This document shows, one piece after another, positions 10,101-17,089 of a DNA stretch of 64,000 nt. The DNA comes from Streptomyces sp. A3M-1-3 (GTDB lineage: Bacteria > Actinomycetota > Actinomycetes > Streptomycetales > Streptomycetaceae). How positions within the stretch are numbered: position 1 is the first letter of the stretch; each line of letters opens with the position of its first letter. A program made the translations under genes and the position numbers. Where the stretch lies: assembly GCF_024213665.1 (NCBI RefSeq), contig NZ_JANAVP010000019.1, positions 1 to 64,000 on the forward strand. Direction: 5' to 3'. The notes beneath the pieces were generated by a model. It saw only the letters and a program-made list of their open reading frames with translations, made no database searches and was not told the DNA's origin.

Positions 10101-10504
10101 AGGTCGATGTCGCGGCGCTGCCGCTGCCGGTCGACCAGGCTGCCGAAGCGGGCACCGCGCCGCGCGACGCGATCGAGGAGCAGATCTGCCGGGACATCCT
10201 CACCCCCCTGCTGGAGTGGTCCACCCCGGACGTCGAGGGCGACTTCTTCGCCCTGGGCGGCAGCTCGCTCCAGGCCACGATCGTGGTGTCCCGGGTCCGC
10301 GCCCTGTTCGGCATCGACATCGCCCTCGCCGACTTCTTCAGCAGGCCGACGGTCTCGGGTCTCGCCGAACTGGTCCGCAACGCGAAGGCGGAGGCCGCGG
10401 GCGAGCAGGACCGGCTGCTGGCGGTCTTCGAGCAGATCGAGAACATGACCGACGAGGAGGCCGCCGAACTCCTCGGCTCCATGCAGACCCCGGACGGCCC
10501 CTGA
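7148..10504 (+). CDS. Nonribosomal peptide synthetase, C-A-T
   Basis: A 1118-residue single module. The condensation domain core reads H176-H177-VVW-D-P-G-S, so the usual HHxxxDG has Pro where Gly is expected; both His and the Asp are kept. The adenylation domain has YTSGSSGTPKGV, and my reading of the specificity residues is D-V-F-E-S-G-G-V-A-K. I do not recognise this code. The Glu at the fourth position occurs in codes for amino-bearing side chains such as Orn and Dab, but that is weak evidence. The carrier domain has FALGGSS (Ser1040), followed by a ~60-residue tail. The ATG has a GGAGGAA ribosome site and overlaps the end of the upstream synthetase by 8 bp. The downstream C-type gene overlaps this stop by ATGA, indicating one transcript. 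Confidence 0.95.
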   Translation: MSDLAERLGRLPQGQRSRLLGRMRNQMTAGVGRRIELGRTDHGPRSRSSFQQEQMWFVDRLGAGKARNNIALAIRLGGPLDRAALHEALNAVVSRHQVLHSKLVEVDGVPWQEPVPSFVLGIQSTDLSGSDDADRELNELTASFAAAPFDLAAAPPVRAHLVRLGPDRHVLLWVVHHVVWDPGSTRIFTEELTSCYAEAAAGRRPECPELAVEYADFAAWQRAKLENEEHGRALADKWRQILAGAQATEVMPDHPRSPETRGDGRGLTLKLDQELLDRLNEVAESNSTTVFTTLLAAFNATLRHWTRTEDIVVGTASASRPHPDLERVIGCFVQMITLRTEVTDGLTFRELVARTAGTVMDAFTNSELPFEQVVEAVRPVRDPLRHPLFQIEFTSLGRWGTHRAEAAGVEFAMDQLHDGAAKFDMSFLVGENDGLELSLEYNTSLYRYGTAAALLAAFQRVLEQVAENPDLPVGELSLVEEPAASRHARELSRGGPVDETAWTTTLDRAFRERATIYPDAVAVRHGSTRLDYAALDRWSEAIAHRLRDRGVRHGDPVAVCLGRGPAAVAGLLGILKAGAHYVPVDPAAPAERTKTVLADAKVRHALVDDATELPVPLELVQAGSTAPVREVPSLAPTSTPGDLAYVLYTSGSSGTPKGVMIEHRSVTHFSRTIAKAYEIGAADRVLQFAPLTFDVSVFEVFTTLLAGGELVIATDDERRDPALLQTRLREDTVTVAELPPALLPLLNQAQLPALRLVSVGGEAFPGKLVAEWTAGERRFVNGYGPTEATVAVTLMDCTGSYDRNPPIGRPMPGHQAFVLDERLRPVPPGVPGELCVAGPGVARGYLGRPELTAERFTDNPYADGPETERLYRTGDLVRWLPGGNLDFLGRTDRQLKLRGHRIEPGEVEAVLIGHPSVQQAVAVAQPAAGGDKMLAAYVTVEQVGAYASEVADAEGLRAYAAARLPGYMVPVVVVLPELPLTPHGKVDVAALPLPVDQAAEAGTAPRDAIEEQICRDILTPLLEWSTPDVEGDFFALGGSSLQATIVVSRVRALFGIDIALADFFSRPTVSGLAELVRNAKAEAAGEQDRLLAVFEQIENMTDEEAAELLGSMQTPDGP

Positions 10505-12327
10505 TGACGGCCCGGACGACGCCGGCGGTACCGTCCCGGGCGGTGGGACCGGTGGGACCGGTGGCGCCGATCGCAGGGCCGGCGCGCGCCGCGTCGCCCA
10601 TGGCGCCCGCACCGATCCCCTCGGCGACGCCTGCCCCGTCGGCCGAACGGCCGGAACCGACCGCATCGTCCGGACCGGCGGCACCGGCTGCACTGGCGGC
10701 ACCGGCTGGACCGGCGGCACCGGCTGGACCGGCGGCACCGGCTGCACCGGCTGCACCGGCCGGGCCGGTGGTAGAGGCGGCGCCCGCTTCTTCGGCCGGC
10801 CAGGCCGCATCGGCCGCGCCGGTGGTACCGGCCGGGCCGGGGGTAGGAGCGGCATCGGCGGTAGAGGTGGAGCCGGCCGCCCCGGCGGGACAGGCGGCAG
10901 CGGCCGCGTCGGCGGCACAGCTCGGCACCGCGCCGATTGAGGGCGCGCTCGCCGCTCTGCCCGCGGCGAAGCGCGAGCTGGCCCGGCTGTTGCTTGCCGC
11001 ACGGCAAAGCGTGCCCGGCCGGCCGGGCACGCGCTCCGGCGGCGGGCCGGTCCTGGCCACCGCCCTGCAGACCCGGTTGTGGCGACGCGAGTACGCCCAC
11101 ACCGGCATGGGCACCGGCTCCCACGCGGTACGGCTGAAGGGCCCCCTCGACCCGGCCCGGCTGCGGGACGCGCTCACCGGCGTACTGCGCCGGCACGAGG
11201 CGCTGCGCACCCGGCTGGTGCCCGGCACCGGGACAGTGGAGGGCCCCCAGCTGGTCGTGGACGACGAGCCCTGCCTGCGGCTGACGCAGACCGACCTCTC
11301 CGGGTACGAGCCGCAGACCCGGGCCGACCGGGTCGCGCGGCAGATCACCGAGAGCGCCGGCACCGTGCTCAACCTGGAGTCCGGCCGCACCAGCTGGTTC
11401 CGGCTGCTGCTGCTCGCCCCCGACGAGCACGTCCTGATCCTCACCTCGCACCTGGCGGTCTTCGACGGCTGGTCCTCCGGGGTGTTCCTCACCGACCTCG
11501 CGGCCGGCTACCGGGACGGCGGGGACAGCCTCGCCCCGCCCGAGCTGCAGTTCCCCGACTACGCGGACTGGCAGCGCCGCTGGCTGGCCGGACCGGACGG
11601 CGTCGCCGAACTGACCCGCCGCCGGGCCGTGTTCGCCGCTGACCCGCCGGCCCCGCGGGCGCCCGGCGGGTTCGAGCGGGGCCATCTGCCGGTCCGGCTG
11701 GCCCGCGGGCCCGTCGACGCCGGACTGGCGCTCGGCGCCGCCGAGGGCGCGACACCGTTCATGACCCTGCTCACCGCGCTGGCCGTGGTGCTGGCGCGCC
11801 GGGAAGGGCGTACCGACGCCGTGATCGGCACTCCGGCCGCCGGCCGGTTCTCCGGTCAACTGGAAGGAGCCGTCGGGCAGTTCACCACCGTCGTACCGAT
11901 CCGGATCGACCTCGCGGGCGAGCCGTCCTTCCGGGAGCTGCTGCACCGCACCCGCACCGCGGTGGCCGACGCGCTCAGCCATCAACGGCTGCCGGTGGAC
12001 GCGCTGTTCGGCGATGGCGACCCGCCTCCGTACAACGTCCTGTTCGCCCTGCACAACTACCCGGCCGTCCCCTTCGACCTGCCCGGAATCGAGGTGAGCC
12101 AGCTGCCCGGCCCGCCCGCGCGCCATCTGGAGCTCTACAGTCCCGACCCCGCCGCCACGCTCGCCTGCGTCGGCCTGGTCGAACGCGACGGCGAGATCGG
12201 CGGCACCGCCGAGTACAACCGCCGGGCGGCCACGCCCGAGGACGTGCGCGGACTGCTCACCGGAATCGAAGAAGTGCTGGACCGGGCCGTCGCCGCGCCC
12301 GCATCCCCGACCATCACCCAGCACTGA
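10504..12327 (+). CDS. Free-standing condensation-fold protein lacking the second catalytic His
   Basis: A 607-residue protein. The first ~140 residues are low-complexity Ala/Pro/Gly coded by ggcaccggct-type repeats, and have no recognisable domain. From ~180 onward it has a condensation-domain fold: LATALQTRLWRREY at the start, LRRHEALRTRL, and C-terminal IGTPAAGRFSGQLE and GQFTTVVPIRI. The active-site motif reads S-H-L-A-V-F-D-G-W-S, which aligns with HHxxxDG as H-L-xxx-D-G. The second His, normally catalytic, is therefore Leu. The protein may be a non-catalytic or repurposed condensation partner, or may form a bond by another mechanism. It starts at ATG 10504, overlapping the previous stop, and is 11 bp ahead of the dehydrogenase pair. 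Confidence 0.85.
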   Translation: MTARTTPAVPSRAVGPVGPVAPIAGPARAASPMAPAPIPSATPAPSAERPEPTASSGPAAPAALAAPAGPAAPAGPAAPAAPAAPAGPVVEAAPASSAGQAASAAPVVPAGPGVGAASAVEVEPAAPAGQAAAAASAAQLGTAPIEGALAALPAAKRELARLLLAARQSVPGRPGTRSGGGPVLATALQTRLWRREYAHTGMGTGSHAVRLKGPLDPARLRDALTGVLRRHEALRTRLVPGTGTVEGPQLVVDDEPCLRLTQTDLSGYEPQTRADRVARQITESAGTVLNLESGRTSWFRLLLLAPDEHVLILTSHLAVFDGWSSGVFLTDLAAGYRDGGDSLAPPELQFPDYADWQRRWLAGPDGVAELTRRRAVFAADPPAPRAPGGFERGHLPVRLARGPVDAGLALGAAEGATPFMTLLTALAVVLARREGRTDAVIGTPAAGRFSGQLEGAVGQFTTVVPIRIDLAGEPSFRELLHRTRTAVADALSHQRLPVDALFGDGDPPPYNVLFALHNYPAVPFDLPGIEVSQLPGPPARHLELYSPDPAATLACVGLVERDGEIGGTAEYNRRAATPEDVRGLLTGIEEVLDRAVAAPASPTITQH

Positions 12328-12338
12328 GAGGGGTATCC

Positions 12339-13529
12339 GTGCTCACTACCGAGTTCTACCGCGCACCCGCGGACTGCGGGCTCGTCCGGACCGGCGCCGA
12401 CGTCGCCCGTACGCCCATGCGCGCGCTGCGCGAGGAGGTTCACGACGTCCTCGTGTCCGCGCCGGTCGCCGAGGCGCGGCGCACCCGCGACCCCAGGCCG
12501 ATCCACCGTTCGCTGGGCCAGGCGGGCCTGCTCGCGCCGCAGTGGCCCGAGGAGTACGGAGGACGGGGCATCAGCCAGGTCGCGGCCGCCGTGCTGGTCG
12601 AGGAACTGGCCATGCACGACGTGCCCGATCTGCTGCACACCCTCACGGTGCAGATCGTCGGCTCGACCCTGCTCAATGTCGCGAGCCCCGAGATGAAGGC
12701 CCGGCACCTGCCGGGCTTCGCGGCCGGGACGGCGTTCGGCTGTGTGCTCTTCAGCGAGCCGCAGGCCGGGTCCGACCTGAACATCCTCTCCACCCGCGCG
12801 GTCTCCGACGGCAACGGCGGCTACAAGCTGTACGGCACCAAGGTCCATTCCCTCTTCGCCCGGCTCGCCGACTACGGACTGTGCCTGGCCCGCGGCGAGA
12901 ACGACGCGTTCAGCCTCTTCCTGGTTCCGCTCGCCCAGAAGGGCGTCACCATCCGGCCCATCCCCGGCATCGGCGACGACGCCTTCCACGAAGTCACCCT
13001 GGACGGCGTGGCCGTGACGGCGGACGACGTGGTCGGCGAACTCGGCCAGGGCTGGGCCATCGTGGTCAAGACCCTCGCCTTCGAACGCACCGGACTCGAC
13101 TACTACGTCAAGGCCCTGCGCTGGTACCGGGCCGCCGTGGAGCGGCTCGAGGGCCACACCGACCGGCTGGAGGCCGGCCAGCACGACCAGATCGGACTGG
13201 CCAAGCTCAACGCCCGGCTGCTCGCCGCCGGCACGCTGGTCCGCCGCGTCCTCACCCGGCTGGACCGGGGCGAACTCAACGAGGACGAGGCCGCAGCCGC
13301 CAAGTGGTACACCACCGAACTCGCCGCCGAGGTGGCCTGGTGGGCCGCCGAACTCGACGGCGACCGGAGCATGACCCTCGACGACCCCGAGGTCGACGGG
13401 GTGGCACACCCACTCGATTCGGCGATGCGCGAAGCCCCCGGGATGCGGATATCCGGCGGCACCGCCGAAATGATGCTGGAGACGCTGGCCCGGCTGCGTC
13501 TCGACTCAGGGGCGGAGGTACGGCCGTGA
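12339..13529 (+). CDS. Acyl-CoA dehydrogenase family protein, first of a pair
   Basis: A 396-residue flavoprotein of the acyl-CoA dehydrogenase fold. Visible hallmarks are LGQAGLLAPQWPEEYGG near residue 55, CVLFSEPQAGSDLN in the middle (substrate/FAD loop), and GMRISGGTAEMMLETLAR at the C terminus, the usual FAD-binding tail. The substrate may be an acyl-CoA used to start the peptide, or an aminoacyl/peptidyl chain on a carrier domain. Both are known for cluster-borne members of the family. The start is GTG 12339 after gagagggg. The next gene starts inside its stop codon (GTGA), which resembles actinobacterial dehydrogenase pairs that form alpha2beta2 heterotetramers. Confidence 0.88.
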   Translation: MLTTEFYRAPADCGLVRTGADVARTPMRALREEVHDVLVSAPVAEARRTRDPRPIHRSLGQAGLLAPQWPEEYGGRGISQVAAAVLVEELAMHDVPDLLHTLTVQIVGSTLLNVASPEMKARHLPGFAAGTAFGCVLFSEPQAGSDLNILSTRAVSDGNGGYKLYGTKVHSLFARLADYGLCLARGENDAFSLFLVPLAQKGVTIRPIPGIGDDAFHEVTLDGVAVTADDVVGELGQGWAIVVKTLAFERTGLDYYVKALRWYRAAVERLEGHTDRLEAGQHDQIGLAKLNARLLAAGTLVRRVLTRLDRGELNEDEAAAAKWYTTELAAEVAWWAAELDGDRSMTLDDPEVDGVAHPLDSAMREAPGMRISGGTAEMMLETLARLRLDSGAEVRP

Positions 13530-14662
13530 CACAGGACGCTGGGACACCGGCACAGGCGGGCGGCAGGACGGCCGAGCGGTGGCGGGAGCGGGAGGACGAG
13601 GACTCCCTCTTCCGGCAGCTGCGGCTCACCGTACGACAGGGCCTGGAGGTCGACGGGGACACGCCGGCCGGTTCCTGGGAGGCGCTGACGCAGGTCGGCG
13701 CCTGGGAGTTCGCGCTGCCCATCGACAAGGACGGGCTCGACCTCGGCCAGGCGGTCCTCGCCATGGTGTGCGAAGAGGCGGGCAACGCGATGCAGCCCGT
13801 ACCGCTGCCCGACACCCTGCTCGCCCTCGACCTGCTCTCCGGTCTCGGCCCCGCCGCGCCGGGGGCGGTCGACGAGCTGCTCGACCGGGTACGGGCCGGC
13901 GAGCATCCGATTGCGGTGCCGGGCCGGCTGCCGGACCCCAGGGGCGTCGTACCGCCGGGCGTCACCTGGAAACCGGACCCGGCCACCGGAGACATCCTGC
14001 TGACCGGCACCGGCGGCCCGTTCGCCGCCGGCGTCGGCCCGGGCACGCTGCTGGTACTGGCGAGCGGGCCCGACGGCCCGTGCGTCGCGCTGGTCGCACT
14101 GCCCGCCGCGGGCGTCGAGGTGCGGCCGCTGCGCGACTACGGCGGGGGAGCGGTGGCCGGCGCCGTGTTCGACGAGGCGCGGGTGCCGGCCGAGGCCGTC
14201 GTACTGCGCGGGATCGCCGCCGAACAGGCCCTCGCCCGGGCGGGTCTGCGGGCCGCGGTCCACCAGGCCTCGCTGCTGGCCGGGATGACGGCGGCCGCGC
14301 TGACAGCGGTGGTGTCCCGGATCCGCGGCCGGCAGCAGTTCGGTCAGGCGCTGGTCAAGCACCAGGGGCCACGGCTGCGCGTGGCCGGCCTGCTGGCCCG
14401 GCTGGACGCGGTGCGCTGGGCGGTGGGCGACGCCGCCCGGGACCTCGACGAGGGCCGCCTCACGCCGGGCGAGGCAGCGGGGCTGATCGCCCTGACGGCG
14501 GAAACCACCCTCGATGTCACGCGCGACGCCGTCCATCTGCACGGCGCATCGGGCCTGGTACGGGACGGCCTGGTCGCCGCCTGCTACCGCCGCGCGGCCT
14601 GGGAGGCCCTGCGCTGCGGCCGCCCCGCCCACCTGTGGGACACGGCGGCCCACACGCCGTGA
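13526..14662 (+). CDS. Acyl-CoA dehydrogenase family protein, second of a pair
   Basis: A 378-residue acyl-CoA dehydrogenase-like protein, more divergent than its partner. It has the N-terminal helical segment (WEALTQVGAWEFALP), a mid-region FDEARVPAEAV typical of the family, RIRGRQQFGQALVKHQ for FAD contacts, and a C-terminal DAVHLHGASGLVRDG. The N-terminal half lacks a clear GSD substrate loop. This suggests that it works as the second subunit of a heteromer with the preceding gene, as in paired actinobacterial dehydrogenases. The start is GTG 13526, which overlaps the upstream TGA and has GGAGG eight bases before it. The frame is open further upstream but only as a shadow of the first dehydrogenase. 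Confidence 0.85.
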   Translation: MTQDAGTPAQAGGRTAERWREREDEDSLFRQLRLTVRQGLEVDGDTPAGSWEALTQVGAWEFALPIDKDGLDLGQAVLAMVCEEAGNAMQPVPLPDTLLALDLLSGLGPAAPGAVDELLDRVRAGEHPIAVPGRLPDPRGVVPPGVTWKPDPATGDILLTGTGGPFAAGVGPGTLLVLASGPDGPCVALVALPAAGVEVRPLRDYGGGAVAGAVFDEARVPAEAVVLRGIAAEQALARAGLRAAVHQASLLAGMTAAALTAVVSRIRGRQQFGQALVKHQGPRLRVAGLLARLDAVRWAVGDAARDLDEGRLTPGEAAGLIALTAETTLDVTRDAVHLHGASGLVRDGLVAACYRRAAWEALRCGRPAHLWDTAAHTP

Positions 14663-14667
14663 CATAC

Positions 14668-14702
14668 GGGAAGGGGCTCCCGCGTGGCGGAAGCCCCTTC
14701 CC
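14668..14702. terminator. Bidirectional hairpin terminator between convergent genes
   Basis: An 11-bp perfect stem (gggaaggggct at 14668-14678 with agccccttccc at 14692-14702) and a 13-base loop lie in the 59-bp gap between the end of the rightward dehydrogenase gene and the end of the leftward GNAT gene. It probably ends transcription from both sides. Confidence 0.75.
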
Positions 14703-14721
14703 CGGCTGAACCGCGCCGCGG

Positions 14722-15303
14722 TCAGGCCAAGTCGCGCCGCATCACCCAGCGGTGGCGTTTGTCGCTCTTCGCCTCCGTCTTCTTCACCCGGCGGAAGCCG
14801 GCCCGTTCGAACATCTCCATCGTCCCGACATACGCGAGCGTCGCGTTCACCCGGCCGCCCTCCGGATCGACGGGATACCCCTCGACCGCCGGCGCGCCGT
14901 GCGCGCGGGCGTGCTCGACGGCACCCTCCAGCAGGCCCGACGCGACGCCCTGGCCGCGGAAGTCCTTGCGTACGACAAAACAGGTCACCGACCACACCGG
15001 GAGTTCGTCCACCGGCGTGATCGTCTTCGAGGCGGCGAGCCGGTCGAGCTGCTTGCGCGGCGCCACATTGCACCAGCCGGCCACCTCCCCGTCCACATAG
15101 CCCAGCACTCCGGGCGGCGGATCCGCCGACTCGACGAGGGAGCGCATGTGCTTGCCGCGCTCGTCGGCGGTCATCCGCCCGTAGTCACCGGTGGACAGCC
15201 GCCAGGCCATGCACCAGCACGTGTGGGCACTCTTCTTCGGCTGAAGAACGGCCTGGAGATCGTCCCAGCGCTCCGCCGTGGCGGGTCGCACTTCTAAACT
15301 CAT
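14722..15303 (-). CDS. GNAT family N-acetyltransferase
   Basis: A 193-residue GNAT protein. Motif A reads VVRKDFRGQGVASGLL (acetyl-CoA pyrophosphate loop R/QxxGxG/A), preceded by the beta-4 strand WSVTCF. The end, YVGTMEMFERAGFRRVKK, is the usual motif B region. It starts at ATG 15303, overlapping the stop of the threonine aldolase gene by ATGA, so it is the last gene of the coupled leftward operon. It could acetylate the peptide or an intermediate for tailoring or self-protection, or it could be a passenger gene. The substrate cannot be told from the sequence. Confidence 0.85.
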   Translation of the reverse strand: MSLEVRPATAERWDDLQAVLQPKKSAHTCWCMAWRLSTGDYGRMTADERGKHMRSLVESADPPPGVLGYVDGEVAGWCNVAPRKQLDRLAASKTITPVDELPVWSVTCFVVRKDFRGQGVASGLLEGAVEHARAHGAPAVEGYPVDPEGGRVNATLAYVGTMEMFERAGFRRVKKTEAKSDKRHRWVMRRDLA

Positions 15304-16394
15304 GCTGCCTCTTCGCTCTCTTCCGCTTTCTCCATGTGCCCCGTGCGTGCGGTGTGCTGTGTCCCGGGGCCGGCTTCACTCATAGCCGCCAGCAGGACCT
15401 CCACGGCACGTTGACACGTATTTCGTCCTACATCCAGATGGGTGACCAGCCGGACCACTCCCGGACCTGGCGCGGTCACCAGCACCTCCTGCCGGGCCGC
15501 CCTGGCCACGACGTCCTCGGCGCGGGGCGTCTCGACGAGCACGATGTTGGTCTCGGCCGGACGTACCGAGTACCCCGCGTCCCGCAGCCCCGCCGCCAGC
15601 AGGGCGGCGTTGTCGTGATCCTCGGTGATCCGTTCCCTGTGGTGGTCCAGGGCGTACAGGCCGGCGGCCGCCAGGATCCCGGACTGCCGCATACCGCCGC
15701 CCAGTCCGTGCCTCAACTTCCTGGCGTACGGCAGGCGTTCGGCGGCCAGCAGCAGCACCGAGCCGACCGGCGCCCCCAGGCCCTTCGAGAGGCATACGGA
15801 GAGCGAGTCGGCGACCGGCGCTCCGTACTGCTCCGCCGGCGTCCCGGTCGCGGCCAGCGCGTTCCAGATCCTGGCGCCGTCCATATGGACCGTGACACCC
15901 ATCTCCGCGGTCAGCCTGCGCACCGCGCGCAGCGTTTCCAGCGGGTGGACCGTACCGCCGGCACGGGTGTGGGTCTGCTCGACCTCCACCGCACGGGTGC
16001 CGACGGTGTAGGCGTTCCCGGGCCGCAGAACCTCGGCGAGCGCCTCCGCGGTGACCAGGCCGCGCCCGGCCGACACGGTACGCGTCTGAATCCCCCCGTA
16101 CCGCGCGGGCGACGCCTCCTCGTGCGCCAGGATGTGTGCCTCGGCGTCGCAGACCAACTCCTCGCCCGGCCCGGCCAGCAGCCGCAGGCCGATCTGGTTG
16201 GCCATCACCCCGGACGGTACGAACAGCGCGCCGGAGAAGCCGAACATACCGGCCAGCCGCTCCTCCAGCGCCCGCACCGTCGGGTCCTCGCCGAACAGGT
16301 CGTCGCCGACCTCCGCCGACGCCATCGCCGCGCGCATTCCCGGAGTCGGCCGGGTCACCGTGTCGCTGCGCAGATCGACGGTTTCGAGGCTCAT
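15300..16394 (-). CDS. Threonine aldolase family PLP enzyme
   Basis: A 364-residue fold-type I PLP enzyme of the low-specificity L-threonine aldolase family. The start VDLRSDTVTRPTPGMRAAM, then ELVCDAEAHILAHEE, HMDGARIWNALAA and the PLP lysine in CLSKGLGAPVGS are all standard. Family members cleave or form beta-hydroxy-alpha-amino acids from glycine and aldehydes. It is coupled by ATGA overlaps to DUF2461 upstream and GNAT downstream, within the operon of the Cy-A-T synthetase. A role in making or recycling a beta-hydroxy amino acid for the peptide is therefore likely. A general glycine/threonine metabolic role is the alternative. Confidence 0.88.
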   Translation of the reverse strand: MSLETVDLRSDTVTRPTPGMRAAMASAEVGDDLFGEDPTVRALEERLAGMFGFSGALFVPSGVMANQIGLRLLAGPGEELVCDAEAHILAHEEASPARYGGIQTRTVSAGRGLVTAEALAEVLRPGNAYTVGTRAVEVEQTHTRAGGTVHPLETLRAVRRLTAEMGVTVHMDGARIWNALAATGTPAEQYGAPVADSLSVCLSKGLGAPVGSVLLLAAERLPYARKLRHGLGGGMRQSGILAAAGLYALDHHRERITEDHDNAALLAAGLRDAGYSVRPAETNIVLVETPRAEDVVARAARQEVLVTAPGPGVVRLVTHLDVGRNTCQRAVEVLLAAMSEAGPGTQHTARTGHMEKAEESEEAA

Positions 16395-17089
16395 GACGGT
16401 TCGTCAACTCCCTGATTACGAGGCTCGCGTGGCTCCGGAGTGAGCTTTCGGGCGGCCACCCAGTCCAGCAGTGGCAGGACCAGCCGCCAGGTCTCCCGGA
16501 CCAGCTCGCCCGCGCGGGCCGTATGGACGTCGGGTCCCGGCCCGTAGCGCCGTCCGGCGTCAATCTTGCGGTGTCGCAGCAGGTCCAGCCGCGGATGGTC
16601 CGCCGGGACGCCACGTGGCCGGGACTTGAGCCGGTCTCCGCCGATCGTGAAGCCCTGGCCCGCCAACCGCTCGGTGATCGCAACCAGTTCCGCGCCGCCG
16701 TCCTCGTCCTCGACGGCGGCGCGGTAGCGGGCGACCTGGTCGCCGGCGTACGGGTAGTAGCGCCCGGAGATGTACAGCCCCTGCTGGTCCAGATGCAGCC
16801 AGAAGCCAAGACAGGGCTGCAGATCCAGATAGGCGCCCTGGTAGGTCTTGTACGGGGATTTGTCGTGGGACATCCGGGTGTCCCGGACGGGGCCGAGCAC
16901 CCGCACCCCGTCCGGACCGGCGAACTCGCGGAAGACGTCGCTCAGTTCGGCGGCCAGCTCGTCCATCGGCCCGCGTACGTCGCGCTCGTACACCTCGCGG
17001 TGGCGCAGCCGCCATGCCTCCTTGGTGTTGTCGGCCGCGAGGTCCGCGTACAGGAGCAGCGCCGAGGGCGGGAAGCCGCTGAAGGTCAT
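16391..17089 (-). CDS. DUF2461 family protein
   Basis: A 232-residue protein of the DUF2461 family. It begins MTFSGFPPSALLLYADLAAD and has the family core with a conserved RMSHDKSPYKTY segment (~residue 72-83), a WLHLD…GLYISGRYY beta-region and basic KSRPRGVPADHP. The biochemical function of the family is not known to me. ATG 17089 overlaps the stop of the SHMT-like gene by ATGA; an open frame extends 45 codons upstream but is Arg-rich shadow sequence. Its presence inside a strictly coupled synthetase/PLP-enzyme operon is unusual and suggests a dedicated function in the pathway. Confidence 0.85.
   Translation of the reverse strand: MTFSGFPPSALLLYADLAADNTKEAWRLRHREVYERDVRGPMDELAAELSDVFREFAGPDGVRVLGPVRDTRMSHDKSPYKTYQGAYLDLQPCLGFWLHLDQQGLYISGRYYPYAGDQVARYRAAVEDEDGGAELVAITERLAGQGFTIGGDRLKSRPRGVPADHPRLDLLRHRKIDAGRRYGPGPDVHTARAGELVRETWRLVLPLLDWVAARKLTPEPREPRNQGVDEPS

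Noticed and set aside
12542..14662. A longer open frame upstream of the second dehydrogenase
   Set aside because: The part before GTG 13526 is the Arg/Gly-rich shadow of the first dehydrogenase; only the last 378 codons are acyl-CoA dehydrogenase-like.
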